This document shows positions 18,979-28,672 of a DNA stretch of 64,000 nucleotides, one piece after another. Position 1 is the first letter of the stretch. Each line of letters opens with the position of its first letter. Origin of the DNA: Pandoraea anhela (GTDB taxonomy: Bacteria > Pseudomonadota > Gammaproteobacteria > Burkholderiales > Burkholderiaceae); NCBI RefSeq assembly GCF_902459655.1, contig NZ_CABPSB010000015.1:62001-126000 (forward strand), written 5' to 3'. The notes under the pieces are model-generated. The model did no database searches. It was not told where the DNA came from and worked only from the letters and a program-made list of their open reading frames with translations. Both the position numbers and the translations under genes were made by a program.

Positions 18979-19014
18979 AAAAAAGGGCGGGGACGCGTAT
19001 CTCACGCGCCCGCC
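18979..19014 (-). terminator. Terminator or attenuator between cytochrome c4 and resB
   Basis: On the minus strand an 11-pair bulged GC stem (18986-18998 with 19004-19014) is followed by TTTTTT (18979-18984), ending 15 bases before the resB start codon. It could end the cytochrome transcript or lie in the resB leader. Confidence 0.65.
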
Positions 19015-19138
19015 ACCCTGTGTATGCTAAACCAGTTCGATCCGGTCGCTCTGCGGCGCCGTGACTGGTTTCGTTATAAGTCAGCGAATATACCCTGACG
19101 TTCACATGGTGTCAGGGCAGGGCTCCCGATCATCACGC

Positions 19139-19795
19139 TCAGCGCAGACCGGCAATGTAATCCGCGACGGCTTTGATTTCCTTGTCAGACAAACGCCCGC
19201 CGATCGTGTGCATCGGCGCGTTGTTGCTACGCGTCTCATCGCGGAATGCCACGAGCTGGGCTGCGGTGTATTCCGCCCACTGCCCCGACAGACGCGGGTA
19301 CTGCGACGGCATGCCGGCCCCTGTCGGGCCGTGACACGACGCGCAGGCAGGCACGCCCTTCTCGGCAATGCCGCCCCGGTAGATCTTTTCGCCGAGCGGC
19401 ACGGTGTCTTTGTTGCGCGCTACCCCTGGCTTGATCGTCTGCGACGCGAAATACGCCGACACATTGCGCATATCCTGATCGGACAATGCGGCGACCATGC
19501 CGGCCATGATGGGATTGTTACGCGCTGGGGTTTTACCGGGCTGCGCCTTGAAGTCGACGAGCTGCTTGTAGAGATATTCGGAATGCTGACCGGCCAACTT
19601 CGGATAAGCCCCACCGGTGCTATTGCCATCCGCAGCATGGCAGGCGGCGCAGACCTGACTGGCGATGGCCTGCCCCCGGGCCAGATCGGGTTTGGCGGGC
19701 GCCTGAGCTTCGGCGGCTTGTCCTGCACCGCTCAGAAGAAGGCATGCCAGCGCCAACGGTGTTGCAGCGAGAGACTTCCACACTCCTCGGTTCAT
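19139..19795 (-). CDS. Dihaem cytochrome c4-like protein
   Basis: A 218-residue secreted protein: a signal peptide (about 1-28, LAATPLALACLLLSGAGQAAEA), then two similar cytochrome c domains with CAACH (49-53) and CASCH (151-155). The methionine ligands are likely in NNPIMAGM (about 96-100) and NAPMHTIG. Cytochrome c4 carries electrons between the bc1 complex and terminal oxidases in the periplasm. I start at the ATG at 19795 (AAGG upstream) rather than the GTG two codons earlier. It is next to the resB-ccsB genes that attach its haem and is divergent from engB. Confidence 0.93.
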   Translation of the reverse strand: MNRGVWKSLAATPLALACLLLSGAGQAAEAQAPAKPDLARGQAIASQVCAACHAADGNSTGGAYPKLAGQHSEYLYKQLVDFKAQPGKTPARNNPIMAGMVAALSDQDMRNVSAYFASQTIKPGVARNKDTVPLGEKIYRGGIAEKGVPACASCHGPTGAGMPSQYPRLSGQWAEYTAAQLVAFRDETRSNNAPMHTIGGRLSDKEIKAVADYIAGLR

Positions 19796-20093
19796 TCGCA
19801 CACCTTATATCTGTTTTGTCGGGAAATCGGTCGTTCGAACTCACCGTCCGACGCCGTGTTTCTCCTCCAACCTCACGGCGCGCGAGACGTTCGGGCAAGC
19901 CCTGGCAAGGCCAAGGTTAACTTTCATATTGTACAATAAAGACTTTCCCCGGCTTTAGGGGATTTCCATGTAGAAGGCCGCAGAACGGGGCTTCCCGGCC
20001 TGTCGCCGGTAGGCATCGAACCTGCCGTATTTGCGTGCCTGCGCCCGCGTTGCAGCCCGATTCCGGAGGTTGCGGCGCTCCCCGGTTTCCGTC

Positions 20094-20762
20094 ATGTCCC
20101 TACTTCATCAAGCCCGCTTCTTTACGACCGTCAATCATTTGCGCGACCTGCCGCCCACGGCAGTGCCCGAGGTCGCTTTCGCGGGCCGCTCGAACGCGGG
20201 CAAATCCAGCGCGCTCAACATCCTGTGCAATCAGAAGCGTCTGGCCTTCTCGAGCAAGACGCCGGGCCGTACGCAGCACATCAACTATTTCGAGATCGCT
20301 CACCTCGAGCATCTTTACGGCTACCTCGTCGACTTGCCGGGTTACGGCTATGCCGAAGTGGGCGGTGGCGTGAAAGTGCACTGGCAGCAGCTTCTCGGAG
20401 ACTATCTGGTGCAGCGCCCGCAGTTGCGCGGCCTCGTGCTGGTGATGGACTCGCGCCGGCCGTTCACGGACCTCGATTGCGAGCTCATCGACTGGTTCAT
20501 GCCGACAGGGCGCCCGATCCACGCGCTGTTGACCAAAGCCGACAAGCTCACGCGCCAGGAATCCACCAACGTGCTTCGGGAGACGCAGAAGCGGCTGGCC
20601 GCGTTGCCGCGCACCGATGGCCTGCCGTCCGACAATCCCGCGATACCGCCGCAATTCACGGCACAACTGTTCTCGTCTCTCAAGCGTACCGGTGTCGACG
20701 CCGCGCAGCGCGTACTCGAAGACTGGCTCGCCATTCCGGCACGAGACTCGGCGAAAAAATAA
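20094..20762 (+). CDS. engB: Ribosome biogenesis GTP-binding protein EngB/YsxC
   Basis: A 222-residue TRAFAC GTPase needed for assembly of the 50S subunit. Motifs are G1 GRSNAGKSS (about 28-36), G2/G3 [11 protein letters not shown] and DLPGYGYA, and G4 LLTKADKL. The ATG at 20094 ([20 protein letters not shown]) matches the family N-terminus; the frame continues upstream without support. Compared with close relatives there is a short insertion near the C-terminus ([14 protein letters not shown]) and a DSAKK tail. It is divergent from the cytochrome c4 gene across about 300 bases and followed by a 664-base gap before hemB. Confidence 0.95.
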   Translation: MSLLHQARFFTTVNHLRDLPPTAVPEVAFAGRSNAGKSSALNILCNQKRLAFSSKTPGRTQHINYFEIAHLEHLYGYLVDLPGYGYAEVGGGVKVHWQQLLGDYLVQRPQLRGLVLVMDSRRPFTDLDCELIDWFMPTGRPIHALLTKADKLTRQESTNVLRETQKRLAALPRTDGLPSDNPAIPPQFTAQLFSSLKRTGVDAAQRVLEDWLAIPARDSAKK

Positions 20763-21139
20763 CGCAGCCCTCGTTGCGCATGGCCTGTCCGGCGCACGGC
20801 TTGCCCTCGTCCTGCCCTAGTGCCCTAGTGCCCTCGTTCGGCCTTGGCGGCGCACAGGTCGAAGCATCCTACGAAGCGTTTTAAACGCGCTTTACGTCCG
20901 GCACGCCAGCCTCCTAAGGTAGCCGTTCGACGAACCGATTGTGCGCGACAAATCGTCGCGGCGAACGGCGCCGTCGATCAAATCATTCGAAGGGGGATGA
21001 AGGGGACGAAGGGTTCGGGTTGACCGGCGATCGCCCATCGGCCAAATGGATGATGGCGTCGCAAACCCGCCAAAACACGGGATGATCGGGGAGGTTGCCG
21101 GGTGATTGCGGAATGACGAGCCGCAATTCGAGCGCCCAT

Positions 21140-21170
21140 AAAAAAACCGCCGTGTAGGCACGGCGGGTTT
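21140..21170. terminator. Terminator-like hairpin between engB and hemB
   Basis: The stem CCGCCGTG / CACGGCGG (21147-21154 and 21159-21166) has seven A on the left, giving seven T in a minus-strand transcript, and GTTTAAAT on the right. No minus-strand gene is seen nearby, so it may act mainly on plus-strand or antisense RNA. Confidence 0.55.
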
Positions 21171-21251
21171 AAATAAGCCTTATCGTAGAACGACAGGCGC
21201 CCGCTCAGGGAGGAGAAGCGGGGGACGTCGCACGCAGTGCGAACATCCGGT

Positions 21252-21266
21252 TGGTATGATATACCA
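21252..21266. promoter_or_regulatory. TGGTAT-N3-ATACCA inverted repeat upstream of hemB
   Basis: Perfect six-base arms around GAT, 160 bases before hemB, overlapping a TATGAT that could be a -10 box. The spacing resembles sites of small dimeric repressors such as GntR-family proteins; the binding protein is unknown. Confidence 0.35.
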
Positions 21267-21330
21267 TGCGTTCGAAAGTTTCCCGGCAAGCGCCCTTTTT
21301 TGCGCGCCTTCCCTCTTACGGAATCGTTGA

Positions 21331-22425
<1,095 letters not shown>

Positions 22426-22549
22426 GCGCGAGACCGACAATGCGGTTAGCGGGTAGCGCGCGACGCGGATGACGCGCGTGCCCGCACCGCAGGCGATAAA
22501 AGAACGCCGTCATCCTGCCTCGAACGGTCAAACCTCGGGGTTGAGCGCG

Positions 22550-24559
22550 TCAGGCGGCAGGGCCGAATGCTTTGTCGAGGCTGCGAAGAAACTGATCAGC
22601 CGACTGGGCGCCAATGACCCGTGTCCCGGCGACTTCCGTGCCGCTTCCATCGAAGAAGATGATGCCCGGCGGCCCAAACAATCCAAAGCGTTTGAGCAAG
22701 GCCTGATCGTCGGCATTGTTTGCCGTCACGTCGGCTTGCAGGAGCACCATCTGATCCAGACGCGCCTTCACCCGAGGGTCGGTAAAGACGAAGCGTTCCA
22801 TCTCCTTGCAACTGATACACCAGTCCGCATAGAAGTCGAACATGACCGGACGCCCTGCCGTAGCAACCGCCTGATCCAACTCCGCCAAGCTGCGCACGCG
22901 CTGGAACTTGACGCCCTCGACGGCCGTCGCGCCCGCACTGGCATTTCCGGACGCTGCCGTCGACAAACCGGCCAACGGCGCAAGCGGATCTCGCGCGCCG
23001 GCCGCAGCACCGACGAGCGCCACAGCACCCAATAGGGCCACAGCAACGCCCAGGCCCTTGAGCAGGCGACGGGTACCGCTCACGCCGTCGGGCAAGCTGT
23101 CGAAGACGCGCAGGAACGTTGCTGCGACCAGCAAAAGTACGCCCCAACTGAGCAACAGCACGGGCGTCGTCAGCAGCGGACGAATGATCCACAGCGCCAC
23201 GCCGAGAAGCAGGAAGCCGAAAAAGCGCTTCACCCCCTCCATCCATGCCCCCGCGCGCGGCAGCAACGCACCGCCACCGCCAGCAAGAATCACGAGTGGC
23301 AGCCCCATGCCCAAGGACAGCGCGAAGAGCGTCGCGCCGCCGAAGAAGGCATCTCCGGTCTTGGCGATGAAAGCCAGCGCAGCCGCCAGCGGTGCCGTCA
23401 CGCATGGACTGACGATCAGCCCCGAGAGCACACCCATCATCGCAGCGCCGAGCCACTGACCGGATTTTTGCTGACGCGCGGCGTTATCGATGCGCTCGCG
23501 CAATGCGGCAGGCAACTGAATTTCATACATGCCGAACATCGACAGCGAGAGAACTACCATCAGCAACGCAAACATCGCGAGGACCCACGGCGCTTGCAGG
23601 AACGCAATGAGACCCTGGCCCAGCAAGCCAGCCGCCACCCCAATGGCGGTGTTCACCATGGCCATACCGAGCACGTAGGCGACGGCCAGACGCACCGCCT
23701 TGCCTCGACTGGCCTCTTGCCCGGCCACAATCGACAACAGAATCGGCACCATCGGCAAGACACAAGGGGTAAAGGCCAGCCCGACGCCGAGCGCAAAAAA
23801 GATGCCCAACGCCAGCGCGAAGCTGCCTCCGGAAAGAATGCGTTCCGCCTCGCTGTAATCGTCGCGGGCCGATAACCATCCGCCTGACGGGTTGGACGGC
23901 GCTGCCGGCACAGCCGCCGTTACGCCATTCGCACCATCATTCGCACCATTCGTTAGATTCGTGCCCTTCGCCGCTTGCGGGTTACCGCCCAACAACGCCT
24001 GAGTCGCGGCGCCCGCACCCAGCACCATGCTGGCACCTCCTGCACCACCGACCGCCGCCGAGATCTTCAGCGGTTTGTCCATGGGCGGATAACACAGCCC
24101 TTTATCCGCGCAGCCCTGCATCGTGACGTTCAACACGAACGGGCCGCTTGCCTTGCTGACCGGAATACGCACGTCGATGGGCGCGCGGTACACCTCCATA
24201 TCCTTCCCGAAGGTTTCGTCGTGCTTGATTTCGCCTTTCGGAAATTCCGGTGCACCAAGCGTTACCGCAGGATTATCCGCAGCAAACGCAAATCGCTCGC
24301 GATACAGGTAATAGCCCTTTGCCACTTCGAAATGGAGCAGTACCGCACCCGGTTGTTCCGTCTTCGACACCTTGAAGGCGACGTCCGGATCCAGAAAATC
24401 ATTAGCGGCATTTGCACGCCCAAACCCGAGCGTCAGCGTAATCGCCAGTCCGATGAGCATCAGGGACCACAGCCGCAGAGCGCGACGTCCCATCGTCTCA
24501 CCGGCAACGCTATGGACTCGCGCGATCCCCGGCGCTTCCACCGTCTTCATGTCAAACAT
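22550..24559 (-). CDS. dsbD: Thiol:disulfide interchange protein DsbD
   Basis: A 669-residue protein that carries electrons from cytosolic thioredoxin to the periplasm. It has a signal peptide (about 24-52), an N-terminal domain with the cysteine pair of MQGCADKGLCYPP (about 150 and 156), eight transmembrane helices with the cysteines in AFTPCVLPM and VSPCVTAPL, and a C-terminal thioredoxin domain with ADWCISCKEME. The partners include DsbC and the cytochrome c maturation pathway. The ATG at 24559 overlaps the cutA stop by eight bases and has GGGGGGAA upstream; an ATG at 24493 would begin directly at the signal peptide. Confidence 0.94.
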   Translation of the reverse strand: MFDMKTVEAPGIARVHSVAGETMGRRALRLWSLMLIGLAITLTLGFGRANAANDFLDPDVAFKVSKTEQPGAVLLHFEVAKGYYLYRERFAFAADNPAVTLGAPEFPKGEIKHDETFGKDMEVYRAPIDVRIPVSKASGPFVLNVTMQGCADKGLCYPPMDKPLKISAAVGGAGGASMVLGAGAATQALLGGNPQAAKGTNLTNGANDGANGVTAAVPAAPSNPSGGWLSARDDYSEAERILSGGSFALALGIFFALGVGLAFTPCVLPMVPILLSIVAGQEASRGKAVRLAVAYVLGMAMVNTAIGVAAGLLGQGLIAFLQAPWVLAMFALLMVVLSLSMFGMYEIQLPAALRERIDNAARQQKSGQWLGAAMMGVLSGLIVSPCVTAPLAAALAFIAKTGDAFFGGATLFALSLGMGLPLVILAGGGGALLPRAGAWMEGVKRFFGFLLLGVALWIIRPLLTTPVLLLSWGVLLLVAATFLRVFDSLPDGVSGTRRLLKGLGVAVALLGAVALVGAAAGARDPLAPLAGLSTAASGNASAGATAVEGVKFQRVRSLAELDQAVATAGRPVMFDFYADWCISCKEMERFVFTDPRVKARLDQMVLLQADVTANNADDQALLKRFGLFGPPGIIFFDGSGTEVAGTRVIGAQSADQFLRSLDKAFGPAA

Positions 24560-24884
24560 GCAGTTCCCCCCGTGTCTCTCCCTCGACCCAGCGCACGTAG
24601 GCGGGCAACGCCGCACTCGCCGGCCACGCGACGATTTCCGGCACGTCGTAGGGATGATGTTCCTTGATGAACTGTTCCAACGCGCCGTAACGCGCAGCAG
24701 TTGTCTTGATCATGAGCGGCACCTCGATACTCGTCTCTCGCCGACCTTGCCAGCGGTAACTTGAGCGCACTGGCGCCAACTGCTGCACACACGCCGCCAG
24801 TCGTCCGGCCAGCATGCCATCGGTGGCGGCTTCTGCGCTGGCTTCATCGGGGAAGGTCGTCATGACGATAAGAAGGGCATCCAT
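24552..24884 (-). CDS. cutA: Divalent-cation tolerance protein CutA
   Basis: A 110-residue member of the CutA1 family, trimeric cytosolic proteins with a ferredoxin-like fold related to PII proteins. Family features are the start LLIVMTTFPDEASAEA, the conserved RLAACVQQLAPVRSSYRWQG segment and the C-terminal HPYDVPEIVAWPA. The name comes from copper tolerance in E. coli, but the molecular role is still unclear. It is the upstream partner of dsbD, with an 8-base overlap indicating translational coupling. It follows the ribosomal alpha operon after a terminator. Confidence 0.95.
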   Translation of the reverse strand: MDALLIVMTTFPDEASAEAATDGMLAGRLAACVQQLAPVRSSYRWQGRRETSIEVPLMIKTTAARYGALEQFIKEHHPYDVPEIVAWPASAALPAYVRWVEGETRGELHV

Positions 24885-25007
24885 GATGTGCGGTAGACCG
24901 TTCAGGCGTAAGGTTGTTCACTGTACACCGACACTGCGAAACGTGTGTGCTTGCCCCATGATTTACGGAAGCGTCCGATCCTTCCTTCGGACAACACCTC
25001 GAAAACG

Positions 25008-25033
25008 AAAAAAGCCAGGTCGATGACCTGGCT
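25008..25033 (-). terminator. Terminator at the end of the ribosomal protein supercluster
   Basis: The stem AGCCAGGT / ACCTGGCT with a five-base loop is followed on the minus strand by six T, 46 bases after the rplQ stop codon. Confidence 0.85.
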
Positions 25034-25078
25034 TCTCTTTACGGCTGACGACCTTGAACAGGCCGTTGCGTGAATCGC

Positions 25079-25471
25079 TTATTCAGCGACTTCGGGCGCT
25101 TCCGTGTCAACTTCCGGACGATCCAGCAGTTCGACGAAAGCCATCGGCGCATTGTCACCCACGCGGAAACCCATCTTCAGGATACGCAGGTAGCCACCCG
25201 GACGGTTGGCAAAACGCGGGCCGAGTTCGTTGAACAGCTTCGTGACCATTTCGCGATCGCGCAGGCGGTTGAAAGCCAGACGACGGTTAGCCACGGAGTC
25301 CTTCTTGCCCAGCGTGATGAGGGGCTCCACGACCTTACGCAGTTCCTTGGCCTTCGGCAGCGTGGTCTTGATGGCTTCGTGCTGGAGCAGCGAGTTCGAC
25401 ATGTTACGCAGCATAGCCAGACGGTGGCTGCTGGTACGATTCAGTTTACGCAAACCATGACGGTGACGCAT
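25079..25471 (-). CDS. rplQ: 50S ribosomal protein L17
   Basis: A 130-residue large-subunit protein located near the peptide exit tunnel. The start [20 protein letters not shown] is nearly invariant in the family, and [20 protein letters not shown] is the conserved C-terminal block. A short acidic tail ([10 protein letters not shown]) follows, as in other betaproteobacteria. It is the last gene of the alpha operon, 154 bases after rpoA with a hairpin between them, and is followed by a terminator. Confidence 0.98.
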   Translation of the reverse strand: MRHRHGLRKLNRTSSHRLAMLRNMSNSLLQHEAIKTTLPKAKELRKVVEPLITLGKKDSVANRRLAFNRLRDREMVTKLFNELGPRFANRPGGYLRILKMGFRVGDNAPMAFVELLDRPEVDTEAPEVAE

Positions 25472-25594
25472 TTCAACTTTCCTTTAAACAGAGTTTTCGA
25501 CCAAGCTCTTCTATCGGTGACGAACACCGCGGGCCGGTACCTTCGCATTCGGCCGTATCGGATTTACCGACGCGCCGCACTTACGTAGCAACAC

Positions 25595-25612
25595 GGCCGC
25601 CCGAGGGCGGCC
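25595..25612 (-). other. Hairpin between rpoA and rplQ
   Basis: The perfect arms GGCCGCCC / GGGCGGCC lie 13 bases after the rpoA stop. No T run follows on the minus strand, so it is more likely an RNA-stability or processing hairpin than a full terminator. Confidence 0.4.
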
Positions 25613-25625
25613 ATGTCATTACACT

Positions 25626-26603
25626 TTACTTCTCGAGACCAGCCGGCGGCCAGTTTTCGAGCTTCATGCCGAGCGTGAGACCACGCGAGGCAAGCACTTC
25701 CTTGATCTCGTTGAGCGACTTGCGACCCAGGTTCGGGGTCTTGAGCAATTCGTTCTCGGTACGCTGGATCAGATCGCCGATGTAGTAGATGTTTTCGGCC
25801 TTCAAGCAGTTGGCCGAACGCACCGTCAGCTCGAGATCGTCCACCGGACGCAGCAGGATCGGATCGATCTGCGGCGCACGCGACGGCGCTTCGCTGGTGG
25901 CTTCCGTGCCTTCCAGCGCAGCGAACACCGACAGCTGGTCGACGAGGATGCGAGCCGATTGACGGATCGCTTCTTCCGGCGACACCACACCGTTGGTTTC
26001 GATGTTCATCACGAGCTTGTCCAGGTCCGTACGCTGTTCCACACGGGCCGATTCGACCGCATAGCTCACACGCTTGACCGGCGAGAACGACGCGTCGAGG
26101 ACGATACGACCGATCACCTTGGCCGATTCATCGCCGTAACGGCGCACGTTACCCGGGACATAACCACGACCCTTTTCGATCTTGATCTGAACGTCGAGCT
26201 TGCCGCCCTTGGCCAGATGCGCGATCACGTGATCGGGGTTGATCAGTTCCACATCGTGCGGCACTTCGATATCCGAAGCGCGCACCACACCTTCACCATC
26301 CTTGCGCAGCGTAACGGTGACTTCGTCACGGTTATGCAGCTTGAACACCACACCCTTGAGGTTCAACAGGAAGTTGACGACATCTTCCTGGACACCATCG
26401 ATGGTGGAATATTCATGCACAACGCCGGCGATCGTCACTTCGGTCGGGGCATAACCCACCATCGACGACAACAGCACGCGGCGAAGCGCGTTGCCCAAGG
26501 TGTGGCCGTAGCCACGTTCGAACGGCTCCATCACGACTTTGGCGTGATGCTCACCGACCGGCTCAACCGCAATGATCTTGGGCTTCAACAAACTGGTTTG
26601 CAT
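25626..26603 (-). CDS. rpoA: DNA-directed RNA polymerase alpha subunit
   Basis: A 325-residue protein that nucleates RNA polymerase assembly. The N-terminal domain (about 1-235) includes the dimerisation region [20 protein letters not shown]; the C-terminal domain (about 250-325) binds UP elements and activators through [20 protein letters not shown] and [14 protein letters not shown]. The ATG at 26603 ([17 protein letters not shown]) is the family start, with GGAAACC just upstream; the frame extends further upstream without support. It lies between rpsD and rplQ in the alpha operon. Confidence 0.98.
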   Translation of the reverse strand: MQTSLLKPKIIAVEPVGEHHAKVVMEPFERGYGHTLGNALRRVLLSSMVGYAPTEVTIAGVVHEYSTIDGVQEDVVNFLLNLKGVVFKLHNRDEVTVTLRKDGEGVVRASDIEVPHDVELINPDHVIAHLAKGGKLDVQIKIEKGRGYVPGNVRRYGDESAKVIGRIVLDASFSPVKRVSYAVESARVEQRTDLDKLVMNIETNGVVSPEEAIRQSARILVDQLSVFAALEGTEATSEAPSRAPQIDPILLRPVDDLELTVRSANCLKAENIYYIGDLIQRTENELLKTPNLGRKSLNEIKEVLASRGLTLGMKLENWPPAGLEK

Positions 26604-26709
26604 AGGTTTCCTTTTCAATACCCTCGGCTCGTTACACCGATAAGGCTGATGGGTGACAACCTGCACGGAACGCAAAACGCGCCGTGAGGCGCGTCAAGCA
26701 TCATACGGA

Positions 26710-27333
26710 TTAACGCGAATACAATTCGACGATCAGGCTTTCGTTGATGTCGCCCGCGATATCGCTACGTTCCGGCAGTGCCTTGAAAGTGCCTTCCATC
26801 TTCTTGGCGTCAACCGAAACCCAGATCGGGAAACCGACTTGCTCAGCCAGCGTCAGTGCTTCTTGAATACGCACTTGCTTCTTGGCCTTTTCACGCACGG
26901 CGATCACGTCGCCGGCCTTGACCTTGATCGACGGGATGTTCGACACGACACCGTTCACCACGATTGCCTTGTGGCCAACGAGTTGGCGCGCTTCAGCGCG
27001 CGTCGAGCCGAAGCCCATGCGGTACACGACGTTGTCCAGGCGCGACTCGAGCAATTGCAGCAGGTTCTCACCCGTGTTGCCCTTGACGCGGTCGGCTTCC
27101 GCGAAATAACGACGGAACTGACGCTCAAGCACGCCGTAAATACGCTTGACCTTCTGCTTTTCGCGCAGCTGGTTGCCGTAGTCCGACGTACGAGCACCCG
27201 ACGTGCGGCCATGCTGACCCGGCTTGCTATCCAGCTTGCACTTGTCGGCGAGCGAGCGACGTGCGCTCTTCAGGAAAAGGTCAGTACCTTCACGACGGGA
27301 GAGTTTGGCCTTCGGGCCGATATAACGTGCCAC
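26710..27333 (-). CDS. rpsD: 30S ribosomal protein S4
   Basis: A 207-residue primary 16S rRNA-binding protein that starts small-subunit assembly and, in E. coli, represses the alpha operon. The start [16 protein letters not shown] and the S4 RNA-binding domain (about 95-160, [21 protein letters not shown]) are typical. The start codon is GTG (27331-27333), preceded by AAGGAACAACC. Between rpsK and this gene lies a 152-base leader with its own promoter and three hairpins, which suggests independent or feedback control. Confidence 0.98.
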   Translation of the reverse strand: MARYIGPKAKLSRREGTDLFLKSARRSLADKCKLDSKPGQHGRTSGARTSDYGNQLREKQKVKRIYGVLERQFRRYFAEADRVKGNTGENLLQLLESRLDNVVYRMGFGSTRAEARQLVGHKAIVVNGVVSNIPSIKVKAGDVIAVREKAKKQVRIQEALTLAEQVGFPIWVSVDAKKMEGTFKALPERSDIAGDINESLIVELYSR

Positions 27334-27360
27334 GGTTGTTCCTTTATCTCAAAATTTGAC

Positions 27361-27450
27361 GTAGCGGACCTTGTCCACTACGCAAGTCCGGTACCAATGT
27401 ACCGGACGGTGGTCTTAGAAATTACTACGCGCACGGCCGAGACCGTGCGC
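27361..27450 (-). promoter_or_regulatory. Three-hairpin leader upstream of rpsD
   Basis: In transcript order: GCGCACGG / CCGTGCGC (27429-27450), GTCCGGTAC / GTACCGGAC around a four-base loop (27386-27407), and GTAGTGGAC / GTCCGCTAC with one wobble (27361-27381). All lie between the putative rpsD promoter and the GTG start. The first two stems are perfect. Candidate S4-responsive leader. Confidence 0.55.
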
Positions 27451-27459
27451 GAACCCGCG

Positions 27460-27468
27460 ATTATAGCA
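27460..27468 (-). promoter_or_regulatory. Extended -10 promoter upstream of rpsD
   Basis: The minus strand reads TGCTATAAT (27468 to 27460): a perfect -10 preceded by the TGn extension, with no clear -35 box. It would drive rpsD-rpoA-rplQ. Confidence 0.6.
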
Positions 27469-27485
27469 GGATTTTCTGAAGCGTC

Positions 27486-27890
27486 TTAGATACGACGACG
27501 CTTCGGCGGGCGGCAGCCGTTGTGCGGGACCGGCGTCACGTCCGAGATGGCCGTGATCTTGATGCCCAGCGCATTCAGCGCACGAACCGCCGATTCGCGA
27601 CCCGGGCCCGGGCCCTTGATGCGAACTTCGAGGTTCTTGACGCCGTATTCCAGTGCCACGCGGCCAGCCGACTCAGCAGCAACCTGGGCAGCAAACGGGG
27701 TCGACTTACGCGAACCCTTAAAGCCCTGGCCACCCGACGTCGCCCATGCCAGCGCATTGCCCTGACGATCGGTGATCGTGATGATGGTGTTGTTGAACGA
27801 AGCGTGGACGTGCACGACGCCTTCGGCAACGCTCTTCTTGACCTTCTTGCGAACGCGCTGCGAAGCGGCGTTGTTCTGTTGCTTAGCCAT
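27486..27890 (-). CDS. rpsK: 30S ribosomal protein S11
   Basis: A 134-residue protein of the small-subunit platform, near the E and P sites. Conserved blocks are [21 protein letters not shown] (central strand, positions about 24-44), [14 protein letters not shown], and the C-terminal [18 protein letters not shown], which is close to invariant across bacteria. The gene begins 17 bases after the rpsM stop. N-terminal lysines and arginines (QRVRKKVKK) are as in relatives. Confidence 0.98.
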   Translation of the reverse strand: MAKQQNNAASQRVRKKVKKSVAEGVVHVHASFNNTIITITDRQGNALAWATSGGQGFKGSRKSTPFAAQVAAESAGRVALEYGVKNLEVRIKGPGPGRESAVRALNALGIKITAISDVTPVPHNGCRPPKRRRI

Positions 27891-27907
27891 GAGTTCCTAT
27901 CCTCTGG

Positions 27908-28273
27908 TTACTTCTTCAGCGAGACGCCGGCCTTACGCGGGCCCTTACGGGTACGCGCATTGGTACGGGTGCGCTGACCGCGGAGCGGCAGGCCCTTGCG
28001 GTGACGCATACCGCGATAGCAGCCCAGATCCATCAGGCGCTTGATGCTCATGGTCACTTCACGACGCAGGTCGCCTTCGACCGTGAATTGACCAACCTGG
28101 TCACGCAGCTTTTCGAGATCGGCGTCGTCGAGGTCCTTGACCTTCTTCGAGTACGCCACGCCTGCGGCGTCGCAAATCTGACGAGCGCGCGTGCGACCGA
28201 CACCGTAAATAGCCGTCAGGCCGATAGCGGTGTGCTGGTGGTTCGGGATGTTAACCCCTGCGATACGAGCCAT
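27908..28273 (-). CDS. rpsM: 30S ribosomal protein S13
   Basis: A 121-residue protein of the 30S head that contacts the 50S subunit and P-site tRNA. It starts [26 protein letters not shown] with the helix-hairpin-helix region, and has the conserved [19 protein letters not shown] block and a basic C-terminal tail ([17 protein letters not shown]). It lies 35 bases after rpmJ. In E. coli this gene opens the alpha operon and its leader binds S4; here no such leader is visible, while one appears before rpsD. Confidence 0.98.
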   Translation of the reverse strand: MARIAGVNIPNHQHTAIGLTAIYGVGRTRARQICDAAGVAYSKKVKDLDDADLEKLRDQVGQFTVEGDLRREVTMSIKRLMDLGCYRGMRHRKGLPLRGQRTRTNARTRKGPRKAGVSLKK

Positions 28274-28308
28274 TCGTAATTCCCCAACTAAATAGCGTTA
28301 AAGGCCGA

Positions 28309-28425
28309 TTAGCCCTGACGTTGCTTGTGGCGCGGATCCGAGCTGCAGATCACGCGCAGCACGCCTTTGCGCTTCACAAACTTGCAATTGCGGCAGATGC
28401 ACTTAACAGATGCCAAAACTTTCAT
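28309..28425 (-). CDS. rpmJ: 50S ribosomal protein L36
   Basis: A 38-residue protein read directly from the sequence: it begins [15 protein letters not shown] and ends DPRHKQRQG. Four zinc ligands are present (three cysteines in the CICRNCK...ICS segment and one histidine), so this is the zinc-binding (C+) form. It lies between infA and rpsM in the usual spc-alpha order. Confidence 0.97.
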   Translation of the reverse strand: MKVLASVKCICRNCKFVKRKGVLRVICSSDPRHKQRQG

Positions 28426-28444
28426 GACAATTCCCTCTCTCTAA

Positions 28445-28663
28445 TCACTTCGCCCGGAAGACGATCCGCGCACGCGACAGATCGTAGGGCGTCAACTCTA
28501 CCGTCACCTTATCCCCAGGAAGGATGCGGATGTAATGCATCCGCATCTTGCCGGAAATATGTCCGAGTACTACATGGCCATTTTCCAGCTTTACCCGGAA
28601 GGTGGCATTGGGGAGGTTTTCAAGGACCTCACCCTGCATTTGAATAACGTCGTCTTTCGACAT
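28445..28663 (-). CDS. infA: Translation initiation factor IF-1
   Basis: A 72-residue single OB-fold protein that occupies the A site during initiation and helps IF-2 and IF-3. The start [20 protein letters not shown] and the core [20 protein letters not shown] are diagnostic. It lies between secY and rpmJ, as in many betaproteobacteria. Burkholderiaceae often carry a second infA elsewhere; that cannot be judged from this window. Confidence 0.97.
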   Translation of the reverse strand: MSKDDVIQMQGEVLENLPNATFRVKLENGHVVLGHISGKMRMHYIRILPGDKVTVELTPYDLSRARIVFRAK

Positions 28664-28672
28664 GATCCCGGA

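Noticed and set aside
17101-19098. A 665-codon open frame on the plus strand opposite resB
   Set aside because: Composition is that of an antisense shadow (His, Arg and Val rich, no domain), and there is no ribosome binding site or promoter.
19929-19938. Palindrome ATTGTACAAT between the cytochrome c4 and engB genes
   Set aside because: It gives TACAAT on both strands, which could be -10 boxes, but no -35 box fits at normal spacing on either side. Too weak to list as a promoter.
20912-20923. TCCTAAGGTAGC, which resembles part of the 23S rRNA I-CeuI site
   Set aside because: Only twelve bases match and the flanks are unlike 23S rRNA; no rRNA gene or fragment is present. Most likely chance.
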